This document shows positions 33,401 through 44,554 of a stretch of 64,000 bases of DNA, one piece after another. The DNA lies in assembly GCF_963678635.1 (NCBI RefSeq), contig NC_087062.1, forward strand, positions 41,286,672-41,350,671, in the 5' to 3' direction. Source of the DNA: Symsagittifera roscoffensis. Taxonomy: Eukaryota > Xenacoelomorpha > Acoela > Convolutidae. The notes under the pieces are model-generated. The model worked only from the letters and a program-made list of their open reading frames with translations. It ran no database searches and was not told the DNA's origin. A program made the position numbers and the translations under genes. Numbering within the stretch: position 1 is the stretch's first letter; every line of letters starts with the position of its first letter.

Positions 33401-36400
33401 AATACAAAATGGTCTGCTCTTTAAAGGGTGCGTCAATTTATCTACACTCGACCCTCTTTTTATGGCCCAAAGAAAAGTTTTGCCTATGATTAACTTGATC
33501 GCAAATTTGATAGCGTATCCGGAAATTGCCTTAAAAATAAAATACTGGTTGCTTATGAGCTTTATGTATATGTTTGATGTTTTGCATGCGTTCTTTCAAT
33601 TGCCTACATTGAACTACGTGTTTAAACACCATGCTTACGCCGTTCGAAAATTGATATAAAACTAGCAGTTCAAATAGATTGCTATGCCAAAAACTTTTCT
33701 GCGGAAATAAACAACAGTCATACTCTATAGAAAAAAAACAAGATTTCAAAACTATCAAACTTACTGGCTGAAAACGCCTTGCTACCATCGAATCTTCGTT
33801 GCATAAAAAAAGATTAAAGAGTCCATTTTTATTCACGAATTGAACGAAATTTCTACTATGGGAAATACTGACTTTACTTTACCCGCTTTGTTTTTAAAAT
33901 TTTGTAATCGCTTGCCATGTTTCAACAATCCAATCCCAGTGGTTGGACTCTATCAAACCCTTATTATAGTTAAGGAGTTACGCGTAGGAAAATGACCCCT
34001 CAATTGTTGCTAGTTTTCGAGCTATCGACGAGCTTATGATTTTTTTCATAAAAAACTTAAAGAAAAAAAGTTATTAGGCTGCTGGTTAAAAGCTATCTGA
34101 ACACCCCTATAGGCTGCAAATCTAGCCCATAAATATGATCCTCAACTATTGCTAGTTATTGCGGTATCTACGATTTTATGATTTTTTGAAATTTTACTGA
34201 AACTTAGGTTTTTTCTTTAACTGCATTAGACAGCTGGTTAAATAGTTTCAGACCAGCAATACATGTTGGTAATTTTAATCAGAACTATGACCGCTCAAAT
34301 GCTGCTAGTATTCGAAATATTGACAATTTTCCGAGCTTTCGGAAGTTCCTCAAAAAAGTAGTTTTTCTTTTTTACTTTCTCTAATTTTCAAATGATTCAA
34401 ATTTTCATCCTCATTCTATTTACGAAAATCCGTAATAGTTAAGAAATTGAAGTGGGTTACTTTAACTTGTATTAAAAAAATTTCTATCTGTTTAGTTTAT
34501 CCATATTATTCAAGAGTTAATTATTTTCAATACATTTTGTTAATTATCACCTCATCAATTATTTTGTTAAGTAAACACTGGGTAAACTCTCAGCGGGAAT
34601 TGAATTTGCCATTTGTCAAACCACTTCTGTTTTATACTTTTTGATAGATATAATAATAATTTTATCTAGCCTTGATACTTTTTTGCATATCTTTCGTATC
34701 TATACAATAGAAGATATTGAAGATTTTTTTTTCGTATTTAAGGCCATCTTTTCCTTTAATCGAAATAAGTACGAACCTTCTTTTTTTTCCAAGGTAAGTC
34801 ACAAATATTGGTGCCACTTTTGGGAACCTTTACAGTTTTTCATAGCTCGGGCTGTGACATTCGAAAAGCAATAAGTTAACACAGTTAATGCATTTTTATT
34901 CATCAAATGAACCGGAAGAAGTGATTTGTTTCAGTCCACTTAACAATCATGAAAACTCGATTTCAAAATTTTTCTAACTCAATTTATCGTTAAATTTTTT
35001 GAAACGCATGATTTTTACATAATGTGGCTTTATGCTTGCTTGTGATTTGTACCATGCAAAATTTGTACCATGCCTTCAGTGTGTTATAATCAAGTAATTA
35101 TTTGCAAATTTGAGTCTATTTGTATTTGGTTCCGTTTTTGCTGAATCGCATTGGCAATTAACTAGCATATGTAGCTGCTTTATTCGGGACTAGTGTTTTC
35201 ACAGTTATGTTTACACAGTTATTGAATTGTTCTTCATCAAATGAACCGGAAAAAGTTATTTGTTTCAATCGACATAACAATAATGAAAACTCGATTAAAA
35301 ATTTTCTAACTCAATTTATCTTGCAATTTGTTGAAATGTTGTTACATGCAAAGTTAGTGCGGATGTCAGTTTGTTGCATTCCAAATTATTACATGCGAAA
35401 TTTAGTCTATTTGTATTTGGTTCCATTTTTGCTGAATTGCATTGGCAATTAACTAGCAAATGTAGCTGCTTCATTCGTGACTAGTGTTTTCACAGTTATG
35501 TTAACACAGTTATTGAATTTTTCTTCATCAAATGAACCGGAAAAAGTTATTTGTTTCAATCGACATAACAATAATGAAAACTCGATTAAAAATTTTCTAA
35601 CTCAATTTATCTTGCAATTTGTTGAAAAGTATAGTTTTTACATAATGTGGCTTTATGCTTTGGGATTTGTTACATGCAAAGTTAGTGTGGATGTCAGTTT
35701 GTTCCATTCCAAATTATTACATGCAAAATTGAGTCTTTTTGTATTTGGTTCCATTTTTGCTGAATTGGATTGGCAATTGATTAGCATATGTAGCTGCTTT
35801 ATTCGTGACTAGTGTTTTCACAGTTAAGTTAACACAGTTAATGCATTTTTATTTATCAAATGAACCGAAAAAAGTGATCTGTTTCAATCCACATAACAAT
35901 CATGAAAACTCAATTTCAAAAAATTTCTTACTCAATTTATCTTGCAATTTGTTGAAATGCATAATTTTTACATAATGTGGCCTTATGCTTTGAGATTTGT
36001 TACAAAAAAAGTAAGTGTGGATGCCTTCAGTGTGTTATAATCCAAGTTATTACTTGCAAAATTGAGTCTATTTGCATTTGGTGCCACTTTTGCTGAATGG
36101 CATTTGCAATTTATTAGCATATTTAGCTGCTTTATTCGTGACTATTTGGCGGTTGTTAAGCTTGAGTTGATAGTGCGTGAGACTCAAAGTCTCTTGATTA
36201 CAGTAGGTCGCAGATCGAATCGTAGACCTAGCCGAGTTTTTGCTAATTCGAGGCTTATTTCTACTTTTTATAGCTTTTTCGAGAGCTGCTTATTGGTCGT
36301 GTTTGCGAAGCGCAGCTTCGCCTCTGTGTTTACCCTGTAATCCAGGTAATCTTAAATGACATTATAGTTCAGAATAGAGAACAATGGCGTGGATCCCGAA

Positions 36401-39400
36401 TAGAACTCTGACATATAGATATTTTTACAGCGGCGATTAGCTGGTGTTGTAAAATTGAGAATAAGTTCTAAAGTTTAATCTATGTCACATCAGATTCAAA
36501 TAATTGAAATATTTTCTCATCAATTTCTTTTAAACGTGTGTTTTTTTTCATATCGTAGCATTTTTAGTGTCTCAAAGTGGGCCAGTTATTGGTTGGCAAA
36601 GTGCACAGTCTACATTTCGTGAGCAAGTGTGGAGTCTATACTGGAGTGTTGCTGAACCTTCTTTACAGCGATGACACTGATCCATCGTTTGCACTAGATT
36701 CCAAGCAAGACAGTGCAGCTACTCACCTCTGTCGATTTGTGTGTGATCTGGGCATAATGTTAAGTACATGGAAATTGTCTGATAAATTCTTATAAGATAT
36801 TTAATTCAGTACAGAATAGACGTGATTTTTGAGTCTGTTAGTTTTTGATGCTTTAACAAACCTAGATGCTTTTACAAAGAGGTTTGTAAAAGCTTTTGAT
36901 GCTTTTATAAACCTCTTTTACAAGCTTCTTTGCTTTTACAAATGATGCTCAAACTGTATGCTCTACTTTAGGTGCTGTGTCAAAAGACTTCTTTGCCCAG
37001 TCGGAAAAGCGTGGATATAGCCAAAGATCAGATCTGGAAAATTTCAACCGTCGAAATCATAACAGATTTGAGCCCTTCTTCCGAGTTTGCAATTGTGGCT
37101 GATTTCAAACAGATTTTTAACCCAGATATCAATGCAAGTATTTAATATTTTTGTTATTATTGTTCCGACTTTCGATGCGAAAGTAACGGAATATTTGTGC
37201 TCGGGGTGGGTTTTTTTTTCTTCAGACAAATTTCGACTTTTTAACTAGCCATTTTTGACGCAATTTTTTTTATCATTCGAAAGGTATTCTTGTCCTGAGC
37301 TCAAATTTGAAAAGATATTTCACCTGTGATCAGGGGCGGATCTAGGATTTTCTCGAAGGGGGGGCGGATTTTGACGACCTTTTTTTTTTTTAGGTCGACC
37401 AAAATGATTTTTCGTTTTCGAGCTCTCCCAAAGCACTGTTTTGCCCCTATTTTGGATAAATTATCTGCGCCGCAGGCAAATTTTTTGAAAAAACTGTCAC
37501 AAAAGCCGTTGTTGGGCACTTTTTGAAAAATTTAGACAAAAAAATTGCGTTTTTTTGGCGCGCGCTCCCCATCAAAGTTTAAGGGTCGGTCGGCCAACAA
37601 TGGATTTCTGAAAAAGTATCAAAGGGGGACCCTTTGGGTCGACAGGGGGTCGAATCCCTAAGGGGGGGGGACGTCCGCCCCCCCCCCCCCCCCCCCTCCC
37701 TAAATCCGCCCCTGCCTGTGATCATTTTTCTGAAGTTTTGGCCAATTTGGGACAATTAACGCGCGATATATTTCGCGCTATTAACGCTTAAGCGGAGAGT
37801 TAATCCGTCTTAGAAATCGTTCCAAATTGGTTGAAAGAAGCATGGTTGCCATAATTGATTTGTTATAAGGAGCAAAATCTATCCTTTTGTACTTTATATG
37901 GCGTGTGGGGGATGATTTTCATTAAAAAAAATTCAAATTTTAGAAAAAATTTTTCATTTTATTTTATTTCATTTAATTTTTTTATGTATTACTTTTTATG
38001 TAAGATGGATTAGATTAAATCTCCGCTTACGAGTCAACAGCGCGAAATATATTGAGCGTTAATTGTCCCAAATTTCCCAAAATGGCAATCTTTAAACTAA
38101 CATAACTTTACGAAAAGCGATCACAGGTGAAATATCGTTTCAGTATTAAGTTCAAGACAACAATACTTTTTGAGTGATATAAAAAATTTCCGTCAAAAAT
38201 GGCCAGTTAAAAAGTCGAAATTTGTCTGAAGAAAAAAAACTCACCCCGAGCACAAATATTCCGCTACTTTCGTTACGAAAGTCGGAACAATAATAATCTC
38301 ATTTTTTTAAGTTTAATTTTATTTTATTACTTTTAAATTTTTCATGTTATTACTGCTCCATAGACCTTAAAAGGCAGTCGGAACATTCAGGGTTTCGCCC
38401 TGATACGAGCAGTCTTGTTGGATTTAGAAACCATTCCCCTTCCGCATTCAAAAAAGGGGATTTATGTTACAGCAGAGCACACGCACGCGTTGAATTTTAA
38501 TATAAACATTTTTGATGTTTTACTCAACCATTAAGCTTGGTAGAATTCACCAGCGTGACTTGCGATATTTAATTCAATAATTGCGCGTATTTTGGAAAAA
38601 GTTAGCAGGAATTAGTCTGAATTAGGATCGTGGCTCCATTTTCATTATGTTTGAATTGTGGCCACATGTTGCAATAAGCAGGGAGCTACTTCTTTGGCCT
38701 AAATTTTCTTTCCTTGAGTGAAATTCCTGGATATTTTAGCTGTCACTTACTATTTAAAGCAGTGATGTGGTGAATTTTGCGCTCTATAGCCTAGCTGGCG
38801 GATAATGCACTCTTAAAATCGATATTATTAAATGAGTTTAGCAATTTTGTTTTTTTTTTTCGCTCTAGGACGAAAACTTCGGTGGAATTTCGTCTTCACA
38901 GAATGGTCTTTACTTCGATTCATTGGCGCCTTATTACAAGTAAACACGCCAAAGTTTCATTTATCCCTATTTGCGCTACCAGCTTTTGAAGATATTTGAT
39001 AAGTTCTATTTTTGCAGGCGTACAACAATTTTGGAAAAGAGTGTACCGGTTTCTTATGACTCTTTCCTACACAAAATTGTGGGTTTTTGTAACCCCAAAT
39101 GTGTTAGCTCTATCCTCTCGAGCCCCTCCCTTCTCAACTGTCCAGACGAGGTCAAGGTCAATTCGTCTCTGTGGGGTCAGCTGGGGTCGTTGTGTGTAGT
39201 TGGAGGAGGAAGCAGGCAAGTGTCCGCTTACTTGGCTTACTCGCCTCTTCTAATGAGGCTGGAATGTCTGTTCAGTTAGTCTACCCAATTTTGTCCAAAA
39301 TGTTTGAAGGTCGTCTCCCAGTAAGGAGATTACAAGTAGTAGTAGTTCTACGGTCGTGGAAAACGCAGAGACGCTCAGGAGGAATCAAAACAATAGCAGG

Positions 39401-42271
39401 GCCTTGAAAAGGTAAGTGGTAGTTAACTATTTCACTGATGAGATCATCAAAGCAGTAAATAAATTCAATTTTTTATCGATTCAGTTGCTGATCCAAATTA
39501 ATTCCTCAGCTATTTGTAGTGTAGGCAAAGGTGTAGACTGTTTCAAACAAGATCGTCACGTGGAAGCAATGCAACACTTCAACATTGCCCTGGATGTGGA
39601 TCCTAAGTGCGTAGAGGGACTCGTCGCCAGGGGAGCTTTGTAAGTTAATCCGATGAAACTTATAATTGTATCCACATTTAAATACAAGCAAACGGAAAAC
39701 TTTTTAAGTATCAGCTAAATCTGAATAATTTTTCAAGCTTAGTGTTCCACTTTTAAGGCACACAAAGCTAGAAGTGTTTCCAGATGCAATAACAGATTTC
39801 AAACAAGCGCTTACTCTCAAACCTCAGCACAGAAATGCCAACAAATACCTTCTAGAAGCATACCTCGGATATGCCAAACGGCAAGTAATTCAAAACTCCT
39901 GGACATTACGTGTAGCTTGGATTGGCTTCTGAAGGTGATACTTATAGACTTATTTGGTATTTAGGGAGAAAATTCGTGAAAACTTTTTAAAATCGGAGAA
40001 GTTATACCGAGAAGCCCAAGAACAGTTCGCAGGAGCTTCAGCTGATGTAGTGCAATTGATTAATTCTCTTCTCAAGGAGTTAGCCAATACCAAACAATCG
40101 CTGCTGGATAAAAGAGACAACACAAAGGAGCAAACGGAATTATCAACAACCCCTTGTAGAGAATCTTTGTCACCAGAGAAAATGATTGCTGATCGCATGT
40201 CGAGTGTGGAGACATCGGTCACTGCCAAGCAGATTCAGAAATGGCTTAATAAAGAAAAGCAGAACCTTAAGTAATTATTTTAGTTAAAATAAACATGCTA
40301 ATTGTTTGAATTGCCGTTTTTTTAAAAGACTTATCATGGAAAGGAACAGAACAGTTCATTGTATTTTAGGAAAAAGAAAAAGAAGGAGCGCCGCAGTGAA
40401 AAGAATGCACAAAAAGAGAAAAGCAGCGAAGAGCTGAATAAAAATTGTGAAAATAATGCAAAAGAAGAAAACGACAATCGGTTGACTAGTAGATCCAGAG
40501 ATCGGAGTAAGCGGAAGTCGAAAGACAGGGGATCTTCAGGCAAAAAAAGCAGAAGCAAAGAAAGATCTCATATCTCTGGTGAAAGCCCAAAAGAAGACAA
40601 AAGAAGGTCTTCTAATGAGAAAAGAAATGGAAAGTCACCGGTTCCGAAAAGCTCAGATAAAAAACGATTCAATGAGAATCGACTCAGGAAACAGAGGGAC
40701 TCCTCAAGTAGTTCTTTAATGTCAAATAGTGTAAAGAACGAAAGTGAAAAGAGCTCTAATGCTAACAAAGAATCTTGCCCGGTTCATCCAAAGAAGAGTA
40801 AACGTGATACACTTGATGATGATGAAAGGAGGCGTGTGTCAAATAACAGTTTGTCTTCGAAGAAATTATCTTTGAAAACGAGGGCGACCATAAGAGAAGG
40901 CAAGTTTCCCTCAACGAAATCCAAAATTGACAGTGAGGATCGGTCACCAGTTGTAACAATGTGTACTCCTGATCGGTCGCCATTGTCCACAGCGGAGCCG
41001 ATAGAAAAAAGGTGCATTATCTGAATCTAGTAAATCAATCAATCTGTCTACTAAAAATTTGCACTTACTAACTAGTCTTTTATAGGAATGGTTATTCGTC
41101 GCCCGAGGTCAAGTTTAAAAGAACAAGCAGGTCGCGCTCGAATAGTAGTAAGAGGAGCAACAAGAAACAGCGAGAAAGATTGTCCAAATCAGTTAGCAAA
41201 GAAAGAACTCAGAATCTATATACGAGATCTAAACTACCCGAAAGCTCCGAGGATCGGAGCATCTCGTGTGATCAGCGGAAGAAAAACTCAGATAGCATTC
41301 AGATTGCAAAGACAAATGGCGGTGACTCTGACCGAAAAAATGCGAAAAGAGCAGCGATTGACAGAAAAACCAAACTGGAGATCGTGCCAATAAGTGACTC
41401 CTCAGATTCTGATGCCGGATTAAAAAGGTTAGAATATTTGTCAATTTAATTTCACCTTAAAATCTTTTCATTTTCAGCTTCATCTAACATTTTTAAACGA
41501 GCTAGCTGGCTTTTCATTTAATTATTTTTAGTCCGTAATTTGAAACAAACGTGTTTGAACATCATTGAGGTGGCCTCGATAATTTTCCTAGTCTCGATCG
41601 TGCTATACCCTTACGCTAGCGAGCAGCTAGTGTTTTGGTACGAACATCCTTTTTTCTAAGCTAACTCGCAAATAAAAGTGTTCACTAAAAGTGTTCACTT
41701 GTGTGACTTTTTTGCTATAATCAGGATCTTTAGCAGTTGAAATAACATAGCATCTGTTCTCGTCTGTGTTTTTGGCTAGTGTTTGTGATGGACTAAGCGT
41801 CTGTAGCTGAGTGGTATGCGTGAGACTCACAATTTCTAGGTCGTAGGTTCGATTCCGAGACGTCGCTGAATTTAAACTAATTCGAGGCATATTTTTACAT
41901 TTTCTTATTGCAAGTTTTAGAACTCTAGAGCTGCTTTTCGTCGTGTTTTTGCTAGTGTTTGCGAAGCGCAGCTTCGCCTCTGTGTCAAACTTGCTCTTTT
42001 CTCGTTAACTGAACTTTACCCTAGTTAAAGACTTTTCTAAGAAATAAAACTGTTTTCCTACCTTAGTTGCACATTTTTTGAGTCGAAGAACGTATTTCAC
42101 TCTTATATAGGTCGTGATGATTTTTTTTTCGTTTTTTTTGGGAAAGTCTCAAAATGTTTTTATAACTACGGAAAGTGCTCTCAAATATATTATTGCATAT
42201 ATGAATGCCCTTAGGTATATGTTAACTTTTGAATTTCAATTCAAGTTCCTTGGCTTAAAGGTAGGTAAAGC

Positions 42272-42313
<42 letters not shown>

Positions 42314-44303
42314 CTTTTCTCTCTCTCTCTCTCTCTCTCTCTCCTCTCTCTCTCCTTTCTCTCGCTCTCTCCTCTCTCTCTCTCTCCTCTCTCTCTCTCC
42401 TTTCTCTCTCTCTCTCTCTCTCCCCTTTCTCTCTCTCTCTATAATTATGATAGAGGAAATGGCGCGAAAACATGTGATCGATTTCTAATTTCTTCAAAAC
42501 TGGAATTTAATTTCAAATTTCAGGAGTGAAAAAGGATTTAAATATTTCGACCTCAAAACTTTACCTAACACTCCCAAGTTTTCTCAATCAAAAAAGATCC
42601 AATCAAAAACTGTTCTTGAAATTCAAAGAGCTTTAAGGCCATATATTTAGCTTTGAAATTCGAAAGTCAATTTTTTTTGTTTCTTTGCGTCCATTGACGT
42701 TTTGCCAACTGTCTGTTGGCTATATTTTACGCTCAAGTTTGATTTTTTTTACCGTTTAACTTCTGATTGTTTTAAGTTCCTTTCATTTTTTTTGTTAAAA
42801 GGCAAACTCCTCTATCGAACAGCAAAAATGTAAAGGCCACGAAAACTTCAATCGACTTAAATACTAATATTGAATTTTAGTTTTTCAGATTGCCCATTGA
42901 AATAAAAACTTCATCTATTGAACCAGTTGATTTTATCGAAGAAGTTCCAATCGTCAATTGTTCGAGGAGCTTCAAGGCCATATGTTTTTTATTTTTAAGT
43001 TTGAAAGCTAAAGTTTTTTTCTTAAAACAATTTTCTGTTTCCTTGCGTTTATTGATCCTTTTCAACTGACTGTTGGCTCTGTTTGCTCGAAGCTTATTTT
43101 TTTTAAACCTTTTCTCGAATTTTTACTTAAACTCCCTTTTCCGTTTTTTGTTGTGTTTTCAAAGTGCAACGTTCAAGAGTGGTTTTGTGTTCATCTTAAT
43201 TTATTCCTATTTCAACCGAGTTTCAGAAAAACTAGAATTTTCCTCTGAAGGTTTTTTCTTGAACCTTTCATACATATCGATGCATTTATGCATGCACTTA
43301 GGTATATATGCACTATTTTTTTGAGTTCAATTAAAATTCATCAGCTGAAAGTGACGTAAATAGCACTCTACAAATACGAACGTGGAATTGCCGCAAAAAC
43401 GTGAACGATTTCTAGTTTTGAAAGTGGAATTTGATTTCTAGATTTCCAGCGGAATAAAAACTTTACTTATTGATCCAGTTTTCTCTAGTTGGGTTCATCT
43501 TATAAAAAAGCGCCAATCATATATTGATATATTGTTCTAGAAATTCAAAGAACTTATATGGCATCTGTTTTTTCTTTGAAATTCGAAAGCTGAGAATTTT
43601 TCAAGAAAGTGTTTTTTTTATGTTTACTTGCGTTCATTACTCGTTTTCAATCTTCGATTGGCTATGTTTTAGTTGATTTGCATATTTTGAATTTTTACCA
43701 ATAAATTATCGATTTCTATCTCAATTTTGTCAAATCTTCTCACTTGGTGACTTTCGTTCCGCGATATCATCATAAGTTGAATAAATGTCATTAGTTTTGA
43801 ACAGTTGTGGTCATATGTTCCAGTTGAATTGTTTTCTTGTGAACTGTTAGAGCGTTCAATTGCGTCATTGGAATTATAATTGAGTTTCTGAGCAAAGCAC
43901 ATGGTCTTTCAGATTTCCAAAAACAAAGAAAGGCGATAAAAAAGTTAACGATAGAAAACTATCTAGAGTTAGAAGTAGATCTGGGAGGAGAAAACGATAT
44001 TCATCCTCTATCTCAGCTTCACCTTCACCCAGCCGAAAAAGGAAATCGAGTTCGAGTCGTGGAAGAAGCCACGAGAGGCGGAAAGATGAAGGGCGAAACA
44101 GAAGAACACCTGAGGCGTATAAAAGAGAATCGGTATACAAGAAACATGAAAAAAGGACCCGAAGTCGACCGAGAAGAAGCAGAAGTAGACGAAGATCGGA
44201 TTCTAGAATTCGAAAACGAGCTCTTTCGCGAGAGTTCAAAAACCGATCGAGCTCTAAATCTTCAGCTAGAAAAGCGCGTAGAAGTAGAAGTGATAGTCGA
44301 TAA
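30424..44303 (+). CDS. TTC14: TTC14-like protein (S1-type region, TPRs, RS-rich tail)
   Basis: Exons read by hand: 30424-30675, 36568-~36738, 36972-37133, 38869-38939, 39018-39215, 39310-39411, 39520-39639, 39758-39880, 39965-40270, 40370-41011, 41086-41427, 43913-44303 (TAA 44301-44303); about 955 residues. Exon 1 has YAVMPPFEFFAEIPP, matching the vertebrate TTC14 YAIMPP block before the S1 RNA-binding domain. Exons 4-5 give ISSSQNGLYFDSLAPYYK, and exons 7-8 a TPR region (FKQDRHVEAMQHFNIAL, VEGLVARGAL). Exons 10-12 encode a long K/S/R-rich tail ending in RSRS repeats, typical of splicing-associated nuclear proteins. Three introns (after 37133, 39215, 39880) appear to use GC donors with GCAAGT. 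The exon 2/3 junction is uncertain. Intron 1 is 5.9 kb. An acceptor-like TTTCAG (30391-30392) lies 31 nt before the ATG. Confidence 0.85.
30815..32459 (+). mobile_element. Internally deleted LINE, tandem unit 1 (TTC14 intron 1)
   Basis: Encodes the end of an APE-type endonuclease (SPSCIDHLIF, ECFSDHHPDFCVKI) and then a LINE C-terminal region (IKPIIQNGLLFYGC, FMAQRKILRMIH, LNYVFKHHVYAVR). The reverse transcriptase core between them is missing. Style is CR1/L2-like. The frame is interrupted at several points. Confidence 0.6.
32460..34100 (+). mobile_element. Internally deleted LINE, tandem unit 2 (TTC14 intron 1)
   Basis: Direct tandem copy of 30815-32459 (both begin GATCAAATTGTTCTGCTTGG), with the same missing RT core, so deletion preceded duplication. 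Units differ at scattered positions and by small indels. Confidence 0.65.
33960..34350. repeat. Degenerate ~130-bp repeats
   Basis: Three units with CTCAATTGTTGCTAGTTTT, then GAGCTATCGACGA, starting near 33980, 34140 and 34290; a further one lies in the first LINE unit at about 32330-32400. Confidence 0.5.
34790..36345 (+). mobile_element. Composite SINE-ended element with four internal ~310-bp repeats
   Basis: Left part (about 34800-34880) matches the start of the element at 51040. Then come four tandem units starting at about 34884, 35206, 35491 and 35821, each with TCATCAAATGAACCGG near its start and TTAGCATATGTAGCTGC near its end. Next is a tRNA-like segment (about 36150-36235, GTGCGTGAGACTCAAAG, B-box-like CAGATCGAATCG) and finally the GTTTGCGAAGCGCAGCTTCG tail ending about 36345. 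Related composite at 51030-51590 has one repeat unit. Lies in TTC14 intron 1. Confidence 0.65.
36845..36935. repeat. Short foldback cluster
   Basis: GCTTTTACAAAGAGGTTTGT followed by AAAAGC, and GCTTTTATAAACCTCTTTTA then CAAGC, form nested inverted repeats in TTC14 intron 2. Confidence 0.6.
37158..38420 (+). mobile_element. Composite of Helentron-like copies, head to head
   Basis: Begins TTGTTCCGACTTTCGATGCG at about 37161 and ends with GCAGTCGGAACATTCAGG, a hairpin and CGAGCAGTCTTGTT at 38420. Inside, an inverted partial copy runs from about 37990 to 38292, so the shared TTGGGACAATTAACGCGC block occurs in both directions. A hAT-like element sits in the left part. Lies in TTC14 intron 3. Confidence 0.65.
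37331..37714. mobile_element. hAT-like non-autonomous element with intact ends
   Basis: Starts CAGGGGCGGATCTAGG and ends TAAATCCGCCCCTG; flanked by the 8-bp duplication CCTGTGAT (37323-37330, 37715-37722). CAGGG termini plus 8-bp duplications are hAT-typical. Ends in a long C run (37677-37697). No coding capacity. Inserted into the Helentron-like element. Confidence 0.8.
41795..41985 (+). mobile_element. tRNA-derived SINE, best-preserved head
   Basis: A-box TAGCTGAGTGG (about 41804) and B-box AGGTTCGATTCC (about 41845) are near-consensus Pol III promoter elements. The body shares ACTAATTCGAGGC and the tail GTTTGCGAAGCGCAGCTTCG, then CCTCTGTGT, with the other copies. Lies in the last TTC14 intron. 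Confidence 0.75.
42272..42443. repeat. CT/GA microsatellite
   Basis: About 170 bp of imperfect (CT)n. Long frames here on both strands are translation of the repeat. Confidence 0.95.
42640..43095 (+). repeat. Dispersed intronic repeat, first copies
   Basis: Two overlapping or adjacent copies of a family with the order: GGCAAACTCCTCTATCGAAC, AAAAATGTAAAGG, ATTGAAATAAAAACTTCATC, ATTGAACCAGTTGA, GAAATTC..AAGAGCTT..GGCCATAT, then CTTGCGT..ATTGA..TTTCAACTG..CTGTTGGCT. A further copy is at 43380-43680. Confidence 0.6.
43380..43680 (+). repeat. Dispersed intronic repeat copy
   Basis: Contains TAGTTTTGAAAGTGGAATTT, CCAGCGGAATAAAAAC, TATTGATCCAGTTTTCTC, AAAAAAGCGCCAATCATAT and the GCGTTCATTAC..CGATTGGCTATGTTTT end. 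Related copies: 48590-48745, 50560-50930, 51690-52025, 52260-52665, 54470-54870, 56440-56770 and, inverted, 63530-63890. Confidence 0.65.
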
Positions 44304-44472
44304 ACAAGAAATGTTTCTTCATTTCGCTCGAGATTTCAAACCATATGGCCTGTTGTTTATCTTACCTTGCAAATTTGTCAGAATGTATGACTGATGTTGT
44401 CTGTATGTTTAAATTATGGTGCTTAATTTAAAGTCTTTTGTTTGCAATCAAATCCTCGTTTTTACAGTCATT

Positions 44473-44478
44473 AATAAA
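44473..44478 (+). terminator. Polyadenylation signal of the TTC14-like gene
   Basis: AATAAA 170 nt after the TTC14 stop and 67 nt before the AG that precedes the kinesin start codon. Confidence 0.65.
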
Positions 44479-44554
44479 AGTTGATAGTTAGCGCAAATGC
44501 GTATAGTGCATTTTATCTGCCGGGACTATCAACTGTCTTCTTTCAGATGGATTA

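Noticed and set aside
40334-41393. Antisense and alternate-frame ORFs over TTC14 exons 10-11
   Set aside because: Low-stop shadows of A/G-rich coding sequence.
41795-41870. Functional tRNA gene
   Set aside because: Good internal promoter boxes, but incomplete cloverleaf and a repeated SINE body and tail follow.
42114-42497. Long frames on both strands over the CT repeat
   Set aside because: Translation of a (CT)n microsatellite; only L/S or E/R residues, inside a TTC14 intron.
43874-44394. Frames opposite and beside TTC14 exon 12
   Set aside because: The RS-rich exon in another frame gives long open shadows; the RSRS frame joins correctly to exon 11 and ends in a proper stop.
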